DNA of 64,000 bases from Alphaproteobacteria bacterium (GTDB lineage: Bacteria > Pseudomonadota > Alphaproteobacteria > Caulobacterales > Hyphomonadaceae): positions 16,931 through 80,930 of the forward strand of contig WGLW01000005.1 in the NCBI GenBank assembly GCA_016125405.1. Direction: 5' to 3'. A program made the position numbers and the translations under genes. The notes under the pieces were generated by a model that ran no database searches, was not told the DNA's origin, and saw nothing but the letters and a program-made list of their open reading frames with translations. How positions within the stretch are numbered: position 1 is the first letter of the stretch; each line of letters begins with the position of its first letter. Below, in pieces: positions 9,545-18,247 of this stretch.

Positions 9545-9610
9545 TGATTTGCCGAATGGCTCCGGGATTGCTATGAGCCTCTCGCAAATCTGATGATGAG
9601 GACAACCGTC

Positions 9611-11011
9611 ATGGCGTTCGACGATTTCAAAGTGGCCGATCTTTCGCTGGCCGACTGGGGCCGCAAGGAGCTGACCATTGCGGAGACGGAGATGCCCGGC
9701 CTGATGGCGACCCGGGAGGAGTACGGCAACTCCAAACCCCTGAAGGGCGCCCGGATCACCGGCTCGCTGCACATGACGATCCAGACCGGCGTGCTGATCG
9801 AGACGCTGAAGCACCTCGGCGCCGAGGTGCGCTGGGCCTCGTGCAACATCTTCTCGACGCAGGACCACGCCGCCGCCGCCATCGCCAAGGCCGGCACGCC
9901 GGTGTTCGCCGTGAAGGGCGAGAGCCTTGAGGAGTACTGGGAGTACACCGACAAGATCTTCCAGTGGCCGGACGGCAAGCCGACCAACATGATCCTCGAC
10001 GACGGCGGCGACGCCACGATGTACATCCTGATCGGCGCGCGCGTGGAAGCCGGCGAGACGGGGATCATCGAGAAGCCGGAGTCGGAAGAGGAGATCTACT
10101 TCTTCAAGCAGATCAAGAAACGCCTCGCCGCCTCGCCGGGCTGGTTCACCAAACAGCGCGACGCCATCAAGGGCGTGACCGAGGAGACGACGACGGGCGT
10201 CAACCGGCTCTACCGCCTGGTCGAGAAGGGCCTGCTGCCCTTCCCGGCGATCAACGTCAACGACAGCGTCACCAAGTCCAAGTTCGACAACAAGTATGGC
10301 TGCAAGGAATCGCTGGTCGACGGCATCCGCCGCGCCACCGACACGATGATGGCCGGCAAGGTGGCCTGCGTCTGCGGCTATGGCGATGTCGGCAAGGGTT
10401 CGGCGGCCTCGCTGCGCGGCGCGGGCGCGCGGGTGAAGGTGACCGAGATCGATCCGATCTGCGCGCTGCAGGCCTGCATGGACGGCTATGAAGTGGTGAC
10501 GCTGGAAGAGGTGGCGCCCTCGGCGGACATCTTCATCACCACGACCGGCAACAAGGACGTGATCCGGCTGGAGCACATGCGCGCCATGAAGGACATGGCG
10601 ATCGTCGGCAACATTGGCCACTTCGACAATGAGATCCAGGTCGCCTCGCTGCGCAACTTCAAGTGGGACAACATCAAGCCGCAGGTTGACATGGTGAACT
10701 TCCCGGACGGGAAGCGGATGATCCTTCTCTCCGAAGGCCGCCTGCTGAACCTGGGCAACGCGACCGGCCATCCGAGCTTCGTGATGTCGGCCTCGTTCAC
10801 CAACCAGACGCTGGCGCAGATCGAGCTCTGGACCAACGGCAAGGCCTACGAGAACAAGGTCTATACCCTGCCCAAGGCGCTGGATGAAAAGGTCGCCCGC
10901 CTCCACCTCGGCAAGCTGGGCGCGACCCTCACCGAACTGTCGGGCGAACAGGCGGCCTATATCGGCGTGACGCCGCAGGGCCCCTACAAGCCGGAACATT
11001 ACCGCTACTGA
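9611..11011 (+). CDS. ahcY: Adenosylhomocysteinase
   Basis: Hydrolyses S-adenosylhomocysteine to adenosine and homocysteine, removing the inhibitor formed by methyltransferases. The protein is 466 residues from the ATG at 9611, which has GAGGA upstream; an in-frame ATG at 9593 lacks a ribosome binding site. Visible signatures are [30 protein letters not shown], the substrate region [20 protein letters not shown], the NAD-binding [11 protein letters not shown] and the C-terminal KPEHYRY clamp that reaches into the neighbouring subunit. Contains the long insertion typical of bacterial class enzymes. It is preceded by a palindrome that may bind SahR and followed by a phosphohexomutase. Confidence 0.97.
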   Translation: MAFDDFKVADLSLADWGRKELTIAETEMPGLMATREEYGNSKPLKGARITGSLHMTIQTGVLIETLKHLGAEVRWASCNIFSTQDHAAAAIAKAGTPVFAVKGESLEEYWEYTDKIFQWPDGKPTNMILDDGGDATMYILIGARVEAGETGIIEKPESEEEIYFFKQIKKRLAASPGWFTKQRDAIKGVTEETTTGVNRLYRLVEKGLLPFPAINVNDSVTKSKFDNKYGCKESLVDGIRRATDTMMAGKVACVCGYGDVGKGSAASLRGAGARVKVTEIDPICALQACMDGYEVVTLEEVAPSADIFITTTGNKDVIRLEHMRAMKDMAIVGNIGHFDNEIQVASLRNFKWDNIKPQVDMVNFPDGKRMILLSEGRLLNLGNATGHPSFVMSASFTNQTLAQIELWTNGKAYENKVYTLPKALDEKVARLHLGKLGATLTELSGEQAAYIGVTPQGPYKPEHYRY

Positions 11012-11105
11012 CACTGCACCCCAGGGCGGCGGCGGCATTGTGCGCCGCGCCGCCTGAGGCTACCCAACCCCACAGCCGACGACTGGCAAAGGGATTGGGT
11101 TCGAC

Positions 11106-12626
11106 ATGAAGACGCCGCGCGCCGATATCGCCGCCAACACCTATGATTTCGAAACGACGCCGCTGGTGAAACCCACGGGTTTCCGCGAATACGACGCGCG
11201 CTGGTGGTTTGGCGGGCCGCAATATCCCCAGGCGCCGGAGCTGAATTTCCTAGGCGTCCAGGCGCTGGGCCTTGGCCTTGGAACCCTGATCCGCGAGATG
11301 GGCGTCGCCCCGCGGGTGGTGGTCGGCCACGACTACCGGTCCTATTCGCTCTCGATCAAGCAGGCGCTGACGCTCGGGCTACTGGAAGCCGGATGCGAGG
11401 TGCATGACATCGGGCTGGCGCTGTCGCCGGTGGCCTATTTCGCGCAGTTCGCCCTCGACATCCCGTGCGTCGCGATGGTGACGGCGAGCCACAACGAGAA
11501 CGGCTGGACCGGCGTGAAGATGGGCGCCAACAAGCCGCTGACCTTCGGGCCCGACGAGATGGGCAAGCTGAAGGACATCGTGCTCGGCGGGAAGTTCAGG
11601 CCGCAGCCGGGCGGAACGCTGATCCGTGTTCAGGGCATGCGCGAGCGCTATATCCAGCATGTCGGAAGCGCCGTGAAACTGTCGCGGCCGATCAAGGTGA
11701 TCGCGGCCTGCGGCAACGGCGCTGCGGGCGCCTTCGCGCCGGACGCCCTTCGCATGATGGGCGCCGAGGTGATCGAGATGGACACCGAACTCGACTACAC
11801 CTTCCCGAAATACAACCCGAACCCGGAAGACATCGAGATGCTGCATTCGATGTCGGCGGCGGTGAAGGCGCATGGGGCGGACCTTTGCGTCGGCTTCGAC
11901 GGCGATGGCGACCGCTGCGGTGTGGTGGACGACAAGGGCGAGGAAATCTTCGCCGACAAGATCGGCCTGTTGCTGGCCCGCGATCTTTCCAGGCTGCACA
12001 GGAACGCGACCTTCGTGGTCGATGTGAAATCGACCGGTCTCTACAAGACGGACCCGGTGCTGAAGGAAAACGGCGCGACGGTGGACTATTACAAGACCGG
12101 CCATTCCTACATCAAACGGCGCACCACTGACCTCAACGCCCTCGCCGGCTTCGAGAAGTCGGGCCACCTCTTCTTCCGCGAACCCTATGGCTACGGCTAT
12201 GACGACGGCATCGTCGCCGCCGGCGCGGTGCTGCAGATGCTGGACCGCAATCCCGGTCGGTCGCTGTCGGAGCTGAAGGCCGATCTCGGCGAGGCGTGGA
12301 CCTCGCTGACGATGAGCCCGCACTGCGCGGACGAGAAGAAGTACGGCATCGTCGACAAGGTGGTCGCGGACTACGAGGCGCTGAAAGCATCCGGCGGCTC
12401 GATCCTCGGCCGGAAGGTGATCGACGTGAACACCGTCAACGGGGCGCGCGTGACGCTGGACGATGGCTCGTGGGTGCTGGTGCGCGCGTCCTCCAACAAG
12501 CCCGAACTTGTGGTGGTGGTGGAGAGCATGAGCAGCACCAGCGACATGAAGGCGCTGTTCCGCGAGGAGGTGAAGCCGCACCTCGCGAAATTCTCCGAGG
12601 TCGGCGCCTACAACCAGGAAATCTGA
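11106..12626 (+). CDS. Phosphomannomutase/phosphoglucomutase
   Basis: A 506-residue alpha-D-phosphohexomutase, converting hexose 1- and 6-phosphates for polysaccharide and nucleotide-sugar synthesis. The phosphoserine loop VTASHNENGWTG, the metal loop GFDGDGDRCGVVDD, the sugar-specificity loop (GFEKSGHLFFREPYGYGYDDG) and the C-terminal phosphate-binding domain are all present. Length is slightly above AlgC (about 460) because of an N-terminal extension of about 30 residues. The methyltransferase gene follows 16 bases downstream and is probably co-transcribed. Confidence 0.9.
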   Translation: MKTPRADIAANTYDFETTPLVKPTGFREYDARWWFGGPQYPQAPELNFLGVQALGLGLGTLIREMGVAPRVVVGHDYRSYSLSIKQALTLGLLEAGCEVHDIGLALSPVAYFAQFALDIPCVAMVTASHNENGWTGVKMGANKPLTFGPDEMGKLKDIVLGGKFRPQPGGTLIRVQGMRERYIQHVGSAVKLSRPIKVIAACGNGAAGAFAPDALRMMGAEVIEMDTELDYTFPKYNPNPEDIEMLHSMSAAVKAHGADLCVGFDGDGDRCGVVDDKGEEIFADKIGLLLARDLSRLHRNATFVVDVKSTGLYKTDPVLKENGATVDYYKTGHSYIKRRTTDLNALAGFEKSGHLFFREPYGYGYDDGIVAAGAVLQMLDRNPGRSLSELKADLGEAWTSLTMSPHCADEKKYGIVDKVVADYEALKASGGSILGRKVIDVNTVNGARVTLDDGSWVLVRASSNKPELVVVVESMSSTSDMKALFREEVKPHLAKFSEVGAYNQEI

Positions 12627-12642
12627 CGCAGGCGGTCCGGGC

Positions 12643-13251
12643 ATGAGCGAACCGGATGGCGTGATCGGAACCTACCGGCGCCACGCCGCCGCGTTTGACC
12701 GCCGCCGCACGCGGCGGCTCGACGAGCAGGCGTGGCTCGACCGGTTCCTTGCACAGCTTCCCGACGGCGCCGAGGTGCTCGACCTCGGATGCGGACATGG
12801 CGAACCGGTCGCCGCCTACCTTATTGAAAAGGGATGCCGCGTCACCGGCGTCGACGCCTCGCCGCCGCTGATCGCACTCTGTCGCAACCGCTTTCCCGCC
12901 CATGACTGGCGCGTCGGCGACATGCGGGCGGCGAACCTTGGACGCAGCTTCGACGGCGTGCTTGGCTGGGACAGTTTCTTCTTCCTGACCTATGACGAAC
13001 AGCGCGCCATGTTTCCGGCGTTTCGCGATCTGGTCCATCCCGGCGGCGCGCTGATGTTCAATGCGGGACCCCGCCATGGCGAAGCGATGGGCGCGTTCGA
13101 GGGCGAACCGCTGCATCATTTCAGCCTGGCGCAGGAGGACTATCGCGCCCTGCTGGACGCCAACGGCTTCGAAGTTGTGGCGCATCAGGCGGACGCGGCG
13201 GACGCCAGCGGACGATCGCCCTGGCTGGCGAAAGCGCGGATGGCGGGTTGA
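12643..13251 (+). CDS. Class I SAM-dependent methyltransferase
   Basis: A 202-residue methyltransferase. Motif I is VLDLGCGHGEPVAAYL, followed by the acidic end of strand 2 (VTGVDASPPLI), motif II-like region (GDMRAANLGRSFDGVLGWDSFFFL) and post-motif GGALMFN. The small size and lack of a dedicated substrate domain fit small-molecule methyltransferases of the Methyltransf_25 type. It lies just behind the phosphohexomutase and near ahcY, which would recycle its product. Substrate unknown. Confidence 0.85.
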   Translation: MSEPDGVIGTYRRHAAAFDRRRTRRLDEQAWLDRFLAQLPDGAEVLDLGCGHGEPVAAYLIEKGCRVTGVDASPPLIALCRNRFPAHDWRVGDMRAANLGRSFDGVLGWDSFFFLTYDEQRAMFPAFRDLVHPGGALMFNAGPRHGEAMGAFEGEPLHHFSLAQEDYRALLDANGFEVVAHQADAADASGRSPWLAKARMAG

Positions 13252-13887
13252 TCCCGCACGCGCATACGCCCGCGATCTCGCAGATGAGTCTGCAAGGCGC
13301 GGGTGATCCTGCGTGGCGAGGAAACAGGGCGGCGCGCGGGCTTTGGCGGCGGTGCATGGCGAGACCGCCTCGCGGATGTGCGGGCGAACCGAACGGTCCG
13401 TCGCAACAGGTGCGGTGACAGCGCGCGCGGCGCGGGCGAGCATACGCACAACGGCGCGCTCCATGCCGCGGAACAGGCTGAAATGGGCGCAGAAGCGGCG
13501 ATAGAGCGTGCGCTGGGTTCGCGGCGGCGCCTGCATCGTCCATGCGGGATCGGGCCCGCGTTCGGAGCGGCGGCGCGCCTCGCGCGCAACGAGCCAGATG
13601 AGACTGGCCTCGGCGTGGGCGAAGGCGACGGCCATCACGCGCAGGTCTTCGGGAAAGAAGGTCTTGCGGCCAGCAGAGCGCGCGCGGCTGTGGCCATGAA
13701 AGAAGAGGATCATCCAGATCACGCCATCGCGCAGCAAGCGGCCCCAGGCGACGGGGTCGGCGCAGAGCCAGCGAGGAAACGATCGGCGCGACATGAGACT
13801 GGACAGGGGCTCCCGGTTGAAACGCGGGGGCCATCCTGCGGCGGCGGACAAGCCGGTCGGATAAGTTGGGCAGAATTTCTTTCGAGG
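13252..13887 (-). other. 636 bases without a confident gene; possible decayed minus-strand gene
   Basis: No gene can be called here. On the minus strand a frame starting at an ATG at 13794 (MSRRSFPRWLCADPVAWG...) reads like protein for roughly 150 residues, with a Trp/Phe-rich start and a plausible amphipathic middle, but it has no stop before it runs antisense through the whole methyltransferase gene. That pattern fits a truncated or frameshifted remnant. Plus-strand frames are Arg/Ala-rich shadows. The segment ends in a REP-like repeat. Confidence 0.3.
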
Positions 13888-13965
13888 CTCATCCTTCGAG
13901 AGGCTCGGGATGAAGAAAGTCTCGCCGTTGAGAGAGACCTCATCCGGAGCTTGTCGAAGGATGAG
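13888..13965. repeat. REP-like palindromic repeat at the end of aqpS
   Basis: A 12-base motif CTCATCCTTCGA (13888-13899) is repeated exactly in inverse orientation as TCGAAGGATGAG (13954-13965), with degenerate inner copies (GGGATGAAG and CTCATCC). This type of CTCATCCTTCGA palindrome is a common dispersed intergenic repeat in GC-rich alphaproteobacteria. Its distal arm supplies the last codons and the stop of aqpS. Confidence 0.75.
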
Positions 13966-14653
13966 AGCGCGAGGCGTGCGTCGCGCCTGCGCTGGACGCC
14001 GCCGGATAGAGGCCGGCGAAGGCGCCCCACCCTGCCAGCGCGCCAACGAGCTGGGCCGCGATGAAGCCGGCGACGTCCGCGGCGCGAATGCCGGAGAAGG
14101 TGTTGGTGAGCGAGCGGGCGAGCGTGACCGCCGGGTTGGCGAAGGAGGTGGAGGACGTCCACCAGTAGCCCGCGGCGATGACGAGCGCGACGGCCCAGGC
14201 GACCGCCTCGGGCCGGGCGCGGCGCACGGCTAGAATGGCGAAGACCAGCCCGAAGGTGGCGACGCCGTCGGCCATGGCTGTGGCGAACCCGGCGCGGGCG
14301 TGGGTTGCCGTCTGGATCAGCGGCAGACCGAACATGGCGTGGGCCAGCATGGCGCCGGCGGCGGCCCCTGCGCATTGCGCCAGCACATAGGCCAGCGCGC
14401 GGCCCGGCGGCAGCTCGCGGCGCAGCGTCATCACCAGCGTCACCGCCGGATTCAAATGCGCGCCGGAAACGGGACCGAGCGCCAGGATCAGTACGGCCAG
14501 CATGGAGGCGGTGGCGAGCGTGTTGCCGAGCAGCGCGACGGCGTCGTCGGCAGACATGGCGTCGGCGAGGATGCCCGAGCCGATGACCGTGCCGACCAGG
14601 AGCAGCGCGCCCAGCCCCTCGGCCGCAATCGCGCGCCAGCCGGCGGCGGTCAT
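13940..14653 (-). CDS. aqpS: Aquaglyceroporin-family channel of the arsenic operon (AqpS-like)
   Basis: A 237-residue MIP-family channel with six membrane segments and two pore-lining NPA motifs, HLNPAVTLVM and FANPAVTLAR. In an arsR-arsC operon such channels let arsenite, made by ArsC, leave the cell down its gradient, replacing the ArsB pump; this is established for Sinorhizobium AqpS. The start overlaps the arsC stop by four bases. The last residues (SHPSTSSG) are encoded by a REP-like repeat, so the original C-terminus has probably been replaced. Confidence 0.85.
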   Translation of the reverse strand: MTAAGWRAIAAEGLGALLLVGTVIGSGILADAMSADDAVALLGNTLATASMLAVLILALGPVSGAHLNPAVTLVMTLRRELPPGRALAYVLAQCAGAAAGAMLAHAMFGLPLIQTATHARAGFATAMADGVATFGLVFAILAVRRARPEAVAWAVALVIAAGYWWTSSTSFANPAVTLARSLTNTFSGIRAADVAGFIAAQLVGALAGWGAFAGLYPAASSAGATHASRSHPSTSSG

Positions 14654-15153
14654 TGCTTGCCGATGTCGTGCAGGTGCTGCTGCAGGCTCATGCGGCTGAG
14701 CGATGCGTGCGGCAGGCTGGCGAAGGCCGTGATGCGCGCATTGAGCATCCGGTAGGTCTCGTCGAACGCCTCGGCGATCACGGCTTCCTTGCCCTCGACG
14801 CGCGCCGGATCGGGCACACCCCAGTGGGCCGTCATCGGATGGCCCGGCCAGATGGGGCAGACTTCCTCGGCCGCATCGCCGCAGACGGTGAAGACGAAAT
14901 CCATCTTCGGCGCGTCCGGCGTGGAGAATTCGTCCCACGACTTGGAGCGCAGGTCCTTCGTCGGGTAGTGCAGCGCCTCGAGCAGGCGCAGCGTGTGCGG
15001 ATTGACCTCGCCCTTGGGCTGCGAACCGGCGCTGTAGGCCCGGAACTCGCCCTTCCCGATGCGGTTGAGAATAGCCTCGGCGATGATGCTGCGCGCGGAA
15101 TTGCCGGTGCAAAGAAAGAGCACGTTGAGCGGCTCTGAGGACGAGTCGGGCAT
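14650..15153 (-). CDS. arsC: Arsenate reductase, thioredoxin-coupled (low-molecular-weight phosphatase fold)
   Basis: A 167-residue reductase that converts arsenate to arsenite. The P-loop is LFLCTGNSARS (nucleophile Cys15, Arg21), and the two resolving cysteines are in TVCGDAAEEVCPIWPG, followed by the Asp region WGVPDPAR. These show the thioredoxin-linked class, not the glutaredoxin class. It follows arsR after one base and overlaps aqpS. Confidence 0.92.
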   Translation of the reverse strand: MPDSSSEPLNVLFLCTGNSARSIIAEAILNRIGKGEFRAYSAGSQPKGEVNPHTLRLLEALHYPTKDLRSKSWDEFSTPDAPKMDFVFTVCGDAAEEVCPIWPGHPMTAHWGVPDPARVEGKEAVIAEAFDETYRMLNARITAFASLPHASLSRMSLQQHLHDIGKQ

Positions 15154-15154
15154 G

Positions 15155-15490
15155 TCAGGCTCGTTTTGCTGGAGGAGAAGCGGGTTGCGCGAGCGGGCCG
15201 CAGGGCTGGCCGCCGCAGCATTTGTCGGTGAGGAAGCCGACGAGCGCGTTCATCCGCTCGAAGTCGGCGGTGTAGATCAGCGACCGGCTTTCGCGGCGCT
15301 GCGCGATCATGCCGGCGCGGTTGAGATGGGCGAGATGGAAGGAGAGCGAGGACGGCGGCAGCCCGAGCGCGTCGGCGATGGCGCCGGCGGCCATGCCTTC
15401 GGGGCCCGCCTGGACCAGCAGGCGGTAGATCGCGAGGCGGTGCTCCTGCGCGATGGCGGCGAGGGCGGGAACGGCGTCGTTGGTGTTCAT
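15155..15490 (-). CDS. arsR: ArsR-family arsenic-responsive repressor
   Basis: A 111-residue winged-helix repressor that heads the arsenic operon. The recognition helix region is GLPPSSLSFHLAHLNRAGMI. The metalloid site is not the N-terminal CVC motif of plasmid ArsR; instead a C-terminal cluster DKCCGGQPCG is present, as in other proteobacterial ArsR proteins with C-terminal cysteine sites. It would release the operon promoter on binding arsenite. Upstream, 118 bases away, is the CtrA box of the divergent divL gene. Confidence 0.9.
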   Translation of the reverse strand: MNTNDAVPALAAIAQEHRLAIYRLLVQAGPEGMAAGAIADALGLPPSSLSFHLAHLNRAGMIAQRRESRSLIYTADFERMNALVGFLTDKCCGGQPCGPLAQPASPPAKRA

Positions 15491-15608
15491 TTGATATTTC
15501 CAGTATTATCGAATCATTGAAACCGCAAGCCCCACAAGGCGTGCGGGCGGCGGCGTTCTCCGGGGCCGGACCGGCGCCCGGCAGATTTTGCCGAGTGATT
15601 GCAGGCGC

Positions 15609-15623
15609 TTAACGACCCGTTAA
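15609..15623. promoter_or_regulatory. CtrA binding site upstream of divL
   Basis: TTAACGACCCGTTAA matches the full consensus TTAA-N7-TTAA of the cell-cycle regulator CtrA exactly and is followed by C as in the best sites. A TTAAC half-site lies near 15643. It is 116 bases before the divL start; in Caulobacter divL belongs to the CtrA regulon. Confidence 0.8.
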
Positions 15624-15738
15624 CGGTTCCCCTTCCATTTGGTTAACTGGCAGCTTCCCGGTAACGCGGGAAGCCAGTAGGGGCGTTGCGATTCGGGGTG
15701 TCCGTCCGACGGGACGGCGGCCGATTTTGAGGCGCGAG

Positions 15739-18216
15739 ATGGACCTGAACATGACCCAGCCGCTGATCGTGCTGATCGCCGGGGCCGCCGCTTTCGGTCT
15801 GGCCGCCTTGCTCTGGGCCCTGAGGATTTCGAGCGGCGCGCGCGGCGCGGCCACCAAGTACCGCGAAGAAACCCAGAAGATGCGCGAGAAGCTGGCGCGC
15901 GCCGAAAGCGTGTTCGGCGCCCACCCCGGCGTGATCCTGGTGTGGGAGGAAGACGAGAGCGACGACAAGCGCGCGCCGCTGGATGCGCCCGAGCCGGAAT
16001 GGGGCGTGCCGAGCCTCTATGGTTCGCCCGTCGCGCTGATGGGCCTGATGCGGTTCGCCGACGACGGCGTTTCGGAAAATCCGGCCGTGCGCATCCTCGA
16101 AGGCGTCGCCGATCTTGAGGCGCGCGACGGCGCCGGCCAGGACGCGACGCTGCGTGACCGGCTGAAACAGCTGCGCGAGGAAGGCGCCCCCTTCTCTCTT
16201 ACCATCATCGGACCCTCGGGCCGGTTCCTCGAAGCCGACGGCCGCACCGCAGGCGCCCGCGCCGTGCTGTGGATCACCGACACGACGATCAAGGGCCTTG
16301 AGGAATCGGGCGCACGCGCGCGCTTCGAGGAAGCCCGCGCCGCCGTTGCGCGCGATCCGATGGCGTTCCTCGAAATGCTGGGCAAGGCGCCCTTCCCGGC
16401 CTGGCGCATGTCCGGCGCGGGCAAACTGCAGTGGGTCAACAAGGCGTATCTCAACGCGGTGGGCGCAGGCAATCTCGACCAGGTGCTCGACCGCCAGATC
16501 ATGCTCGACCAGCATGTGACGGGCCAGGCGCAGAAGACCATCCAGTCCAGCGCCGAAACCGACGACACGCGCCACATAGTGATGGCCGGCGAGCGCCGGG
16601 CGCTGCGGGTGAAGATGTTCCCGCTGTCGGGCGGTCTGGGCGGCATGGCGTTCGACATCACCGACCAGGAATCGGCGCGCGAAAATCTCGACAAGCACGT
16701 CAAGGCGCACGACGAGACGCTGAACCATGTGGCCGACGGCGTCGCCATCTTCGGGCCCGACCGCAAGCTGATCTTCCACAACCGCGCCTTCGAGCAGCTG
16801 TGGAGCCTCGATCCCGGCTACCTGATGGAGAAGCCCGACCACGGCACGCTGCTGGACCGCCTGCGCGAGCGCCGCAAGCTGCAGTCGCGGCCCGACTATG
16901 CGCGCTGGCGCGCCGGCGAGCTGGCCTATTACCAGGGCGAGAAGAACGACATCGTCGAGGACCAGTGGAACCTGCCCGACGGCCGCATCCTGAAGGTGAC
17001 GCGCCAGCGCCACCCGCTCGGCGGTCTCTTGATGCTGTTCAAGGACATGACCGACGAGCTGTCGCTGCGCAGCGAGTACAACGGCCTGATCAACGTGCAG
17101 AAGGCGACGCTGGACCACCTGCGCGAAGCCGTCGCCGTGTTCGGCGCGGACGGGCGGCTGCGGCTGCACAACGAGGCCTTCACCGAACTCTGGGGCCTGC
17201 AGGGCAAGCTGGCCGACGCGCCGGAATTCGACGCCGTGGTCGATGAATGCTCGCGCATGTACCACGACCGCAATGTCTGGTCGAACATCAAGAGCCGCGT
17301 CACCAACCCGTCGCCGGAATACCGCCAGCAGGACAACGGCGTGATGAAGACGTCGGATGGCAAGACGCTGCGCTGGCTGAGCCAGCCGCTGCCCAACGGG
17401 GCGACGCTGCTGGCCTTCATGAACGTGACGGCCCAGCTTCAGGTCGAGCAGGCGCTGAAGGACAAGGCGGAAGCCTACCAGGCGGCCGACAAGCTGAAGA
17501 CGGAATTCGTGCAGAACGTTTCCTACCAGCTGCGCTCGCCGCTGACGACGATCCTCGGCTACGCCGAGCTGCTGGAAAGCGGCAAGCCGGGCGACCTGAC
17601 CGACAAGCAGCGCGAGCAGGTGGTTGCGATCCTCTCGGCCTCCGACCACCTCTCCAAGCTGATCAGCAACATTCTGGACCTGGCCATGATCGAGGCGCAG
17701 CGGATGGAACTGGATCTCACCGACGTGGACCTGCGCGTGGCGATCGAGGAATCGGTCGACCTGGTCGTCACCACCGCCGAGAGCACGAAGGTGAAGGTCG
17801 AGATCGTCTGCGACGAACGCATCGGCACGATCCACGCCGACGAGCGGCGCATCAAGCAGATCCTGTTCAACCTGCTGACGAACGCGCTGCGCTTCACCGG
17901 ACCGGGCGGCCATATCAAGGTCGAGGCCCGCAAGGTGGACGGGGTCGTACAGCTGTCGGTGTCGGACAATGGCAAGGGCATGCCGCAGGACCGCCAGGCC
18001 AGCGCCTTCGACAGCTTCACCTCCAGCGACAACCGCGGCGCGGGTCTTGGCCTTGCCCTGGTGCGCTCGTTCGTCGAACTGCACGGCGGCTGGGTGGCGA
18101 TGAAGTCGGCCCCGGGCGCCGGCGCGGCGGTGATGTGCTTCCTGCCGGAAACGGCAAGCCCGCGCGCGGCGCGGGCCGAACTGGAGCTGGGACCGGCCGC
18201 GATCGCCGCGCAATAG
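15739..18216 (+). CDS. divL: DivL-type cell-cycle pseudokinase (tyrosine at the phospho-acceptor site)
   Basis: An 825-residue protein with one N-terminal membrane helix, three or four PAS-type domains (about residues 200-310, 325-440, 450-560) and a histidine-kinase core. The H box reads FVQNVSYQLRSPLTTILGY: the histidine is replaced by Tyr596, exactly the substitution that defines DivL. The ATPase domain keeps NLLTNALRF, SVSDNGKGMP and GAGLGLAL. In Caulobacter DivL does not act as an ordinary histidine kinase but, with DivK, controls CckA and so CtrA phosphorylation. I use the ATG at 15739 (GAGG six bases upstream) over a TTG four codons earlier. A perfect CtrA box upstream closes the expected regulatory loop. 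Confidence 0.92.
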   Translation: MDLNMTQPLIVLIAGAAAFGLAALLWALRISSGARGAATKYREETQKMREKLARAESVFGAHPGVILVWEEDESDDKRAPLDAPEPEWGVPSLYGSPVALMGLMRFADDGVSENPAVRILEGVADLEARDGAGQDATLRDRLKQLREEGAPFSLTIIGPSGRFLEADGRTAGARAVLWITDTTIKGLEESGARARFEEARAAVARDPMAFLEMLGKAPFPAWRMSGAGKLQWVNKAYLNAVGAGNLDQVLDRQIMLDQHVTGQAQKTIQSSAETDDTRHIVMAGERRALRVKMFPLSGGLGGMAFDITDQESARENLDKHVKAHDETLNHVADGVAIFGPDRKLIFHNRAFEQLWSLDPGYLMEKPDHGTLLDRLRERRKLQSRPDYARWRAGELAYYQGEKNDIVEDQWNLPDGRILKVTRQRHPLGGLLMLFKDMTDELSLRSEYNGLINVQKATLDHLREAVAVFGADGRLRLHNEAFTELWGLQGKLADAPEFDAVVDECSRMYHDRNVWSNIKSRVTNPSPEYRQQDNGVMKTSDGKTLRWLSQPLPNGATLLAFMNVTAQLQVEQALKDKAEAYQAADKLKTEFVQNVSYQLRSPLTTILGYAELLESGKPGDLTDKQREQVVAILSASDHLSKLISNILDLAMIEAQRMELDLTDVDLRVAIEESVDLVVTTAESTKVKVEIVCDERIGTIHADERRIKQILFNLLTNALRFTGPGGHIKVEARKVDGVVQLSVSDNGKGMPQDRQASAFDSFTSSDNRGAGLGLALVRSFVELHGGWVAMKSAPGAGAAVMCFLPETASPRAARAELELGPAAIAAQ

Positions 18217-18247
18217 TCCGCGCGGCGCCAACGGCTGGCGGCTTCCC

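Noticed and set aside
12436..14046. Long minus-strand frame treated as a full gene
   Set aside because: It crosses the methyltransferase gene in antisense; only the part in 13252-13794 looks protein-like, so it is recorded as a possible remnant only.
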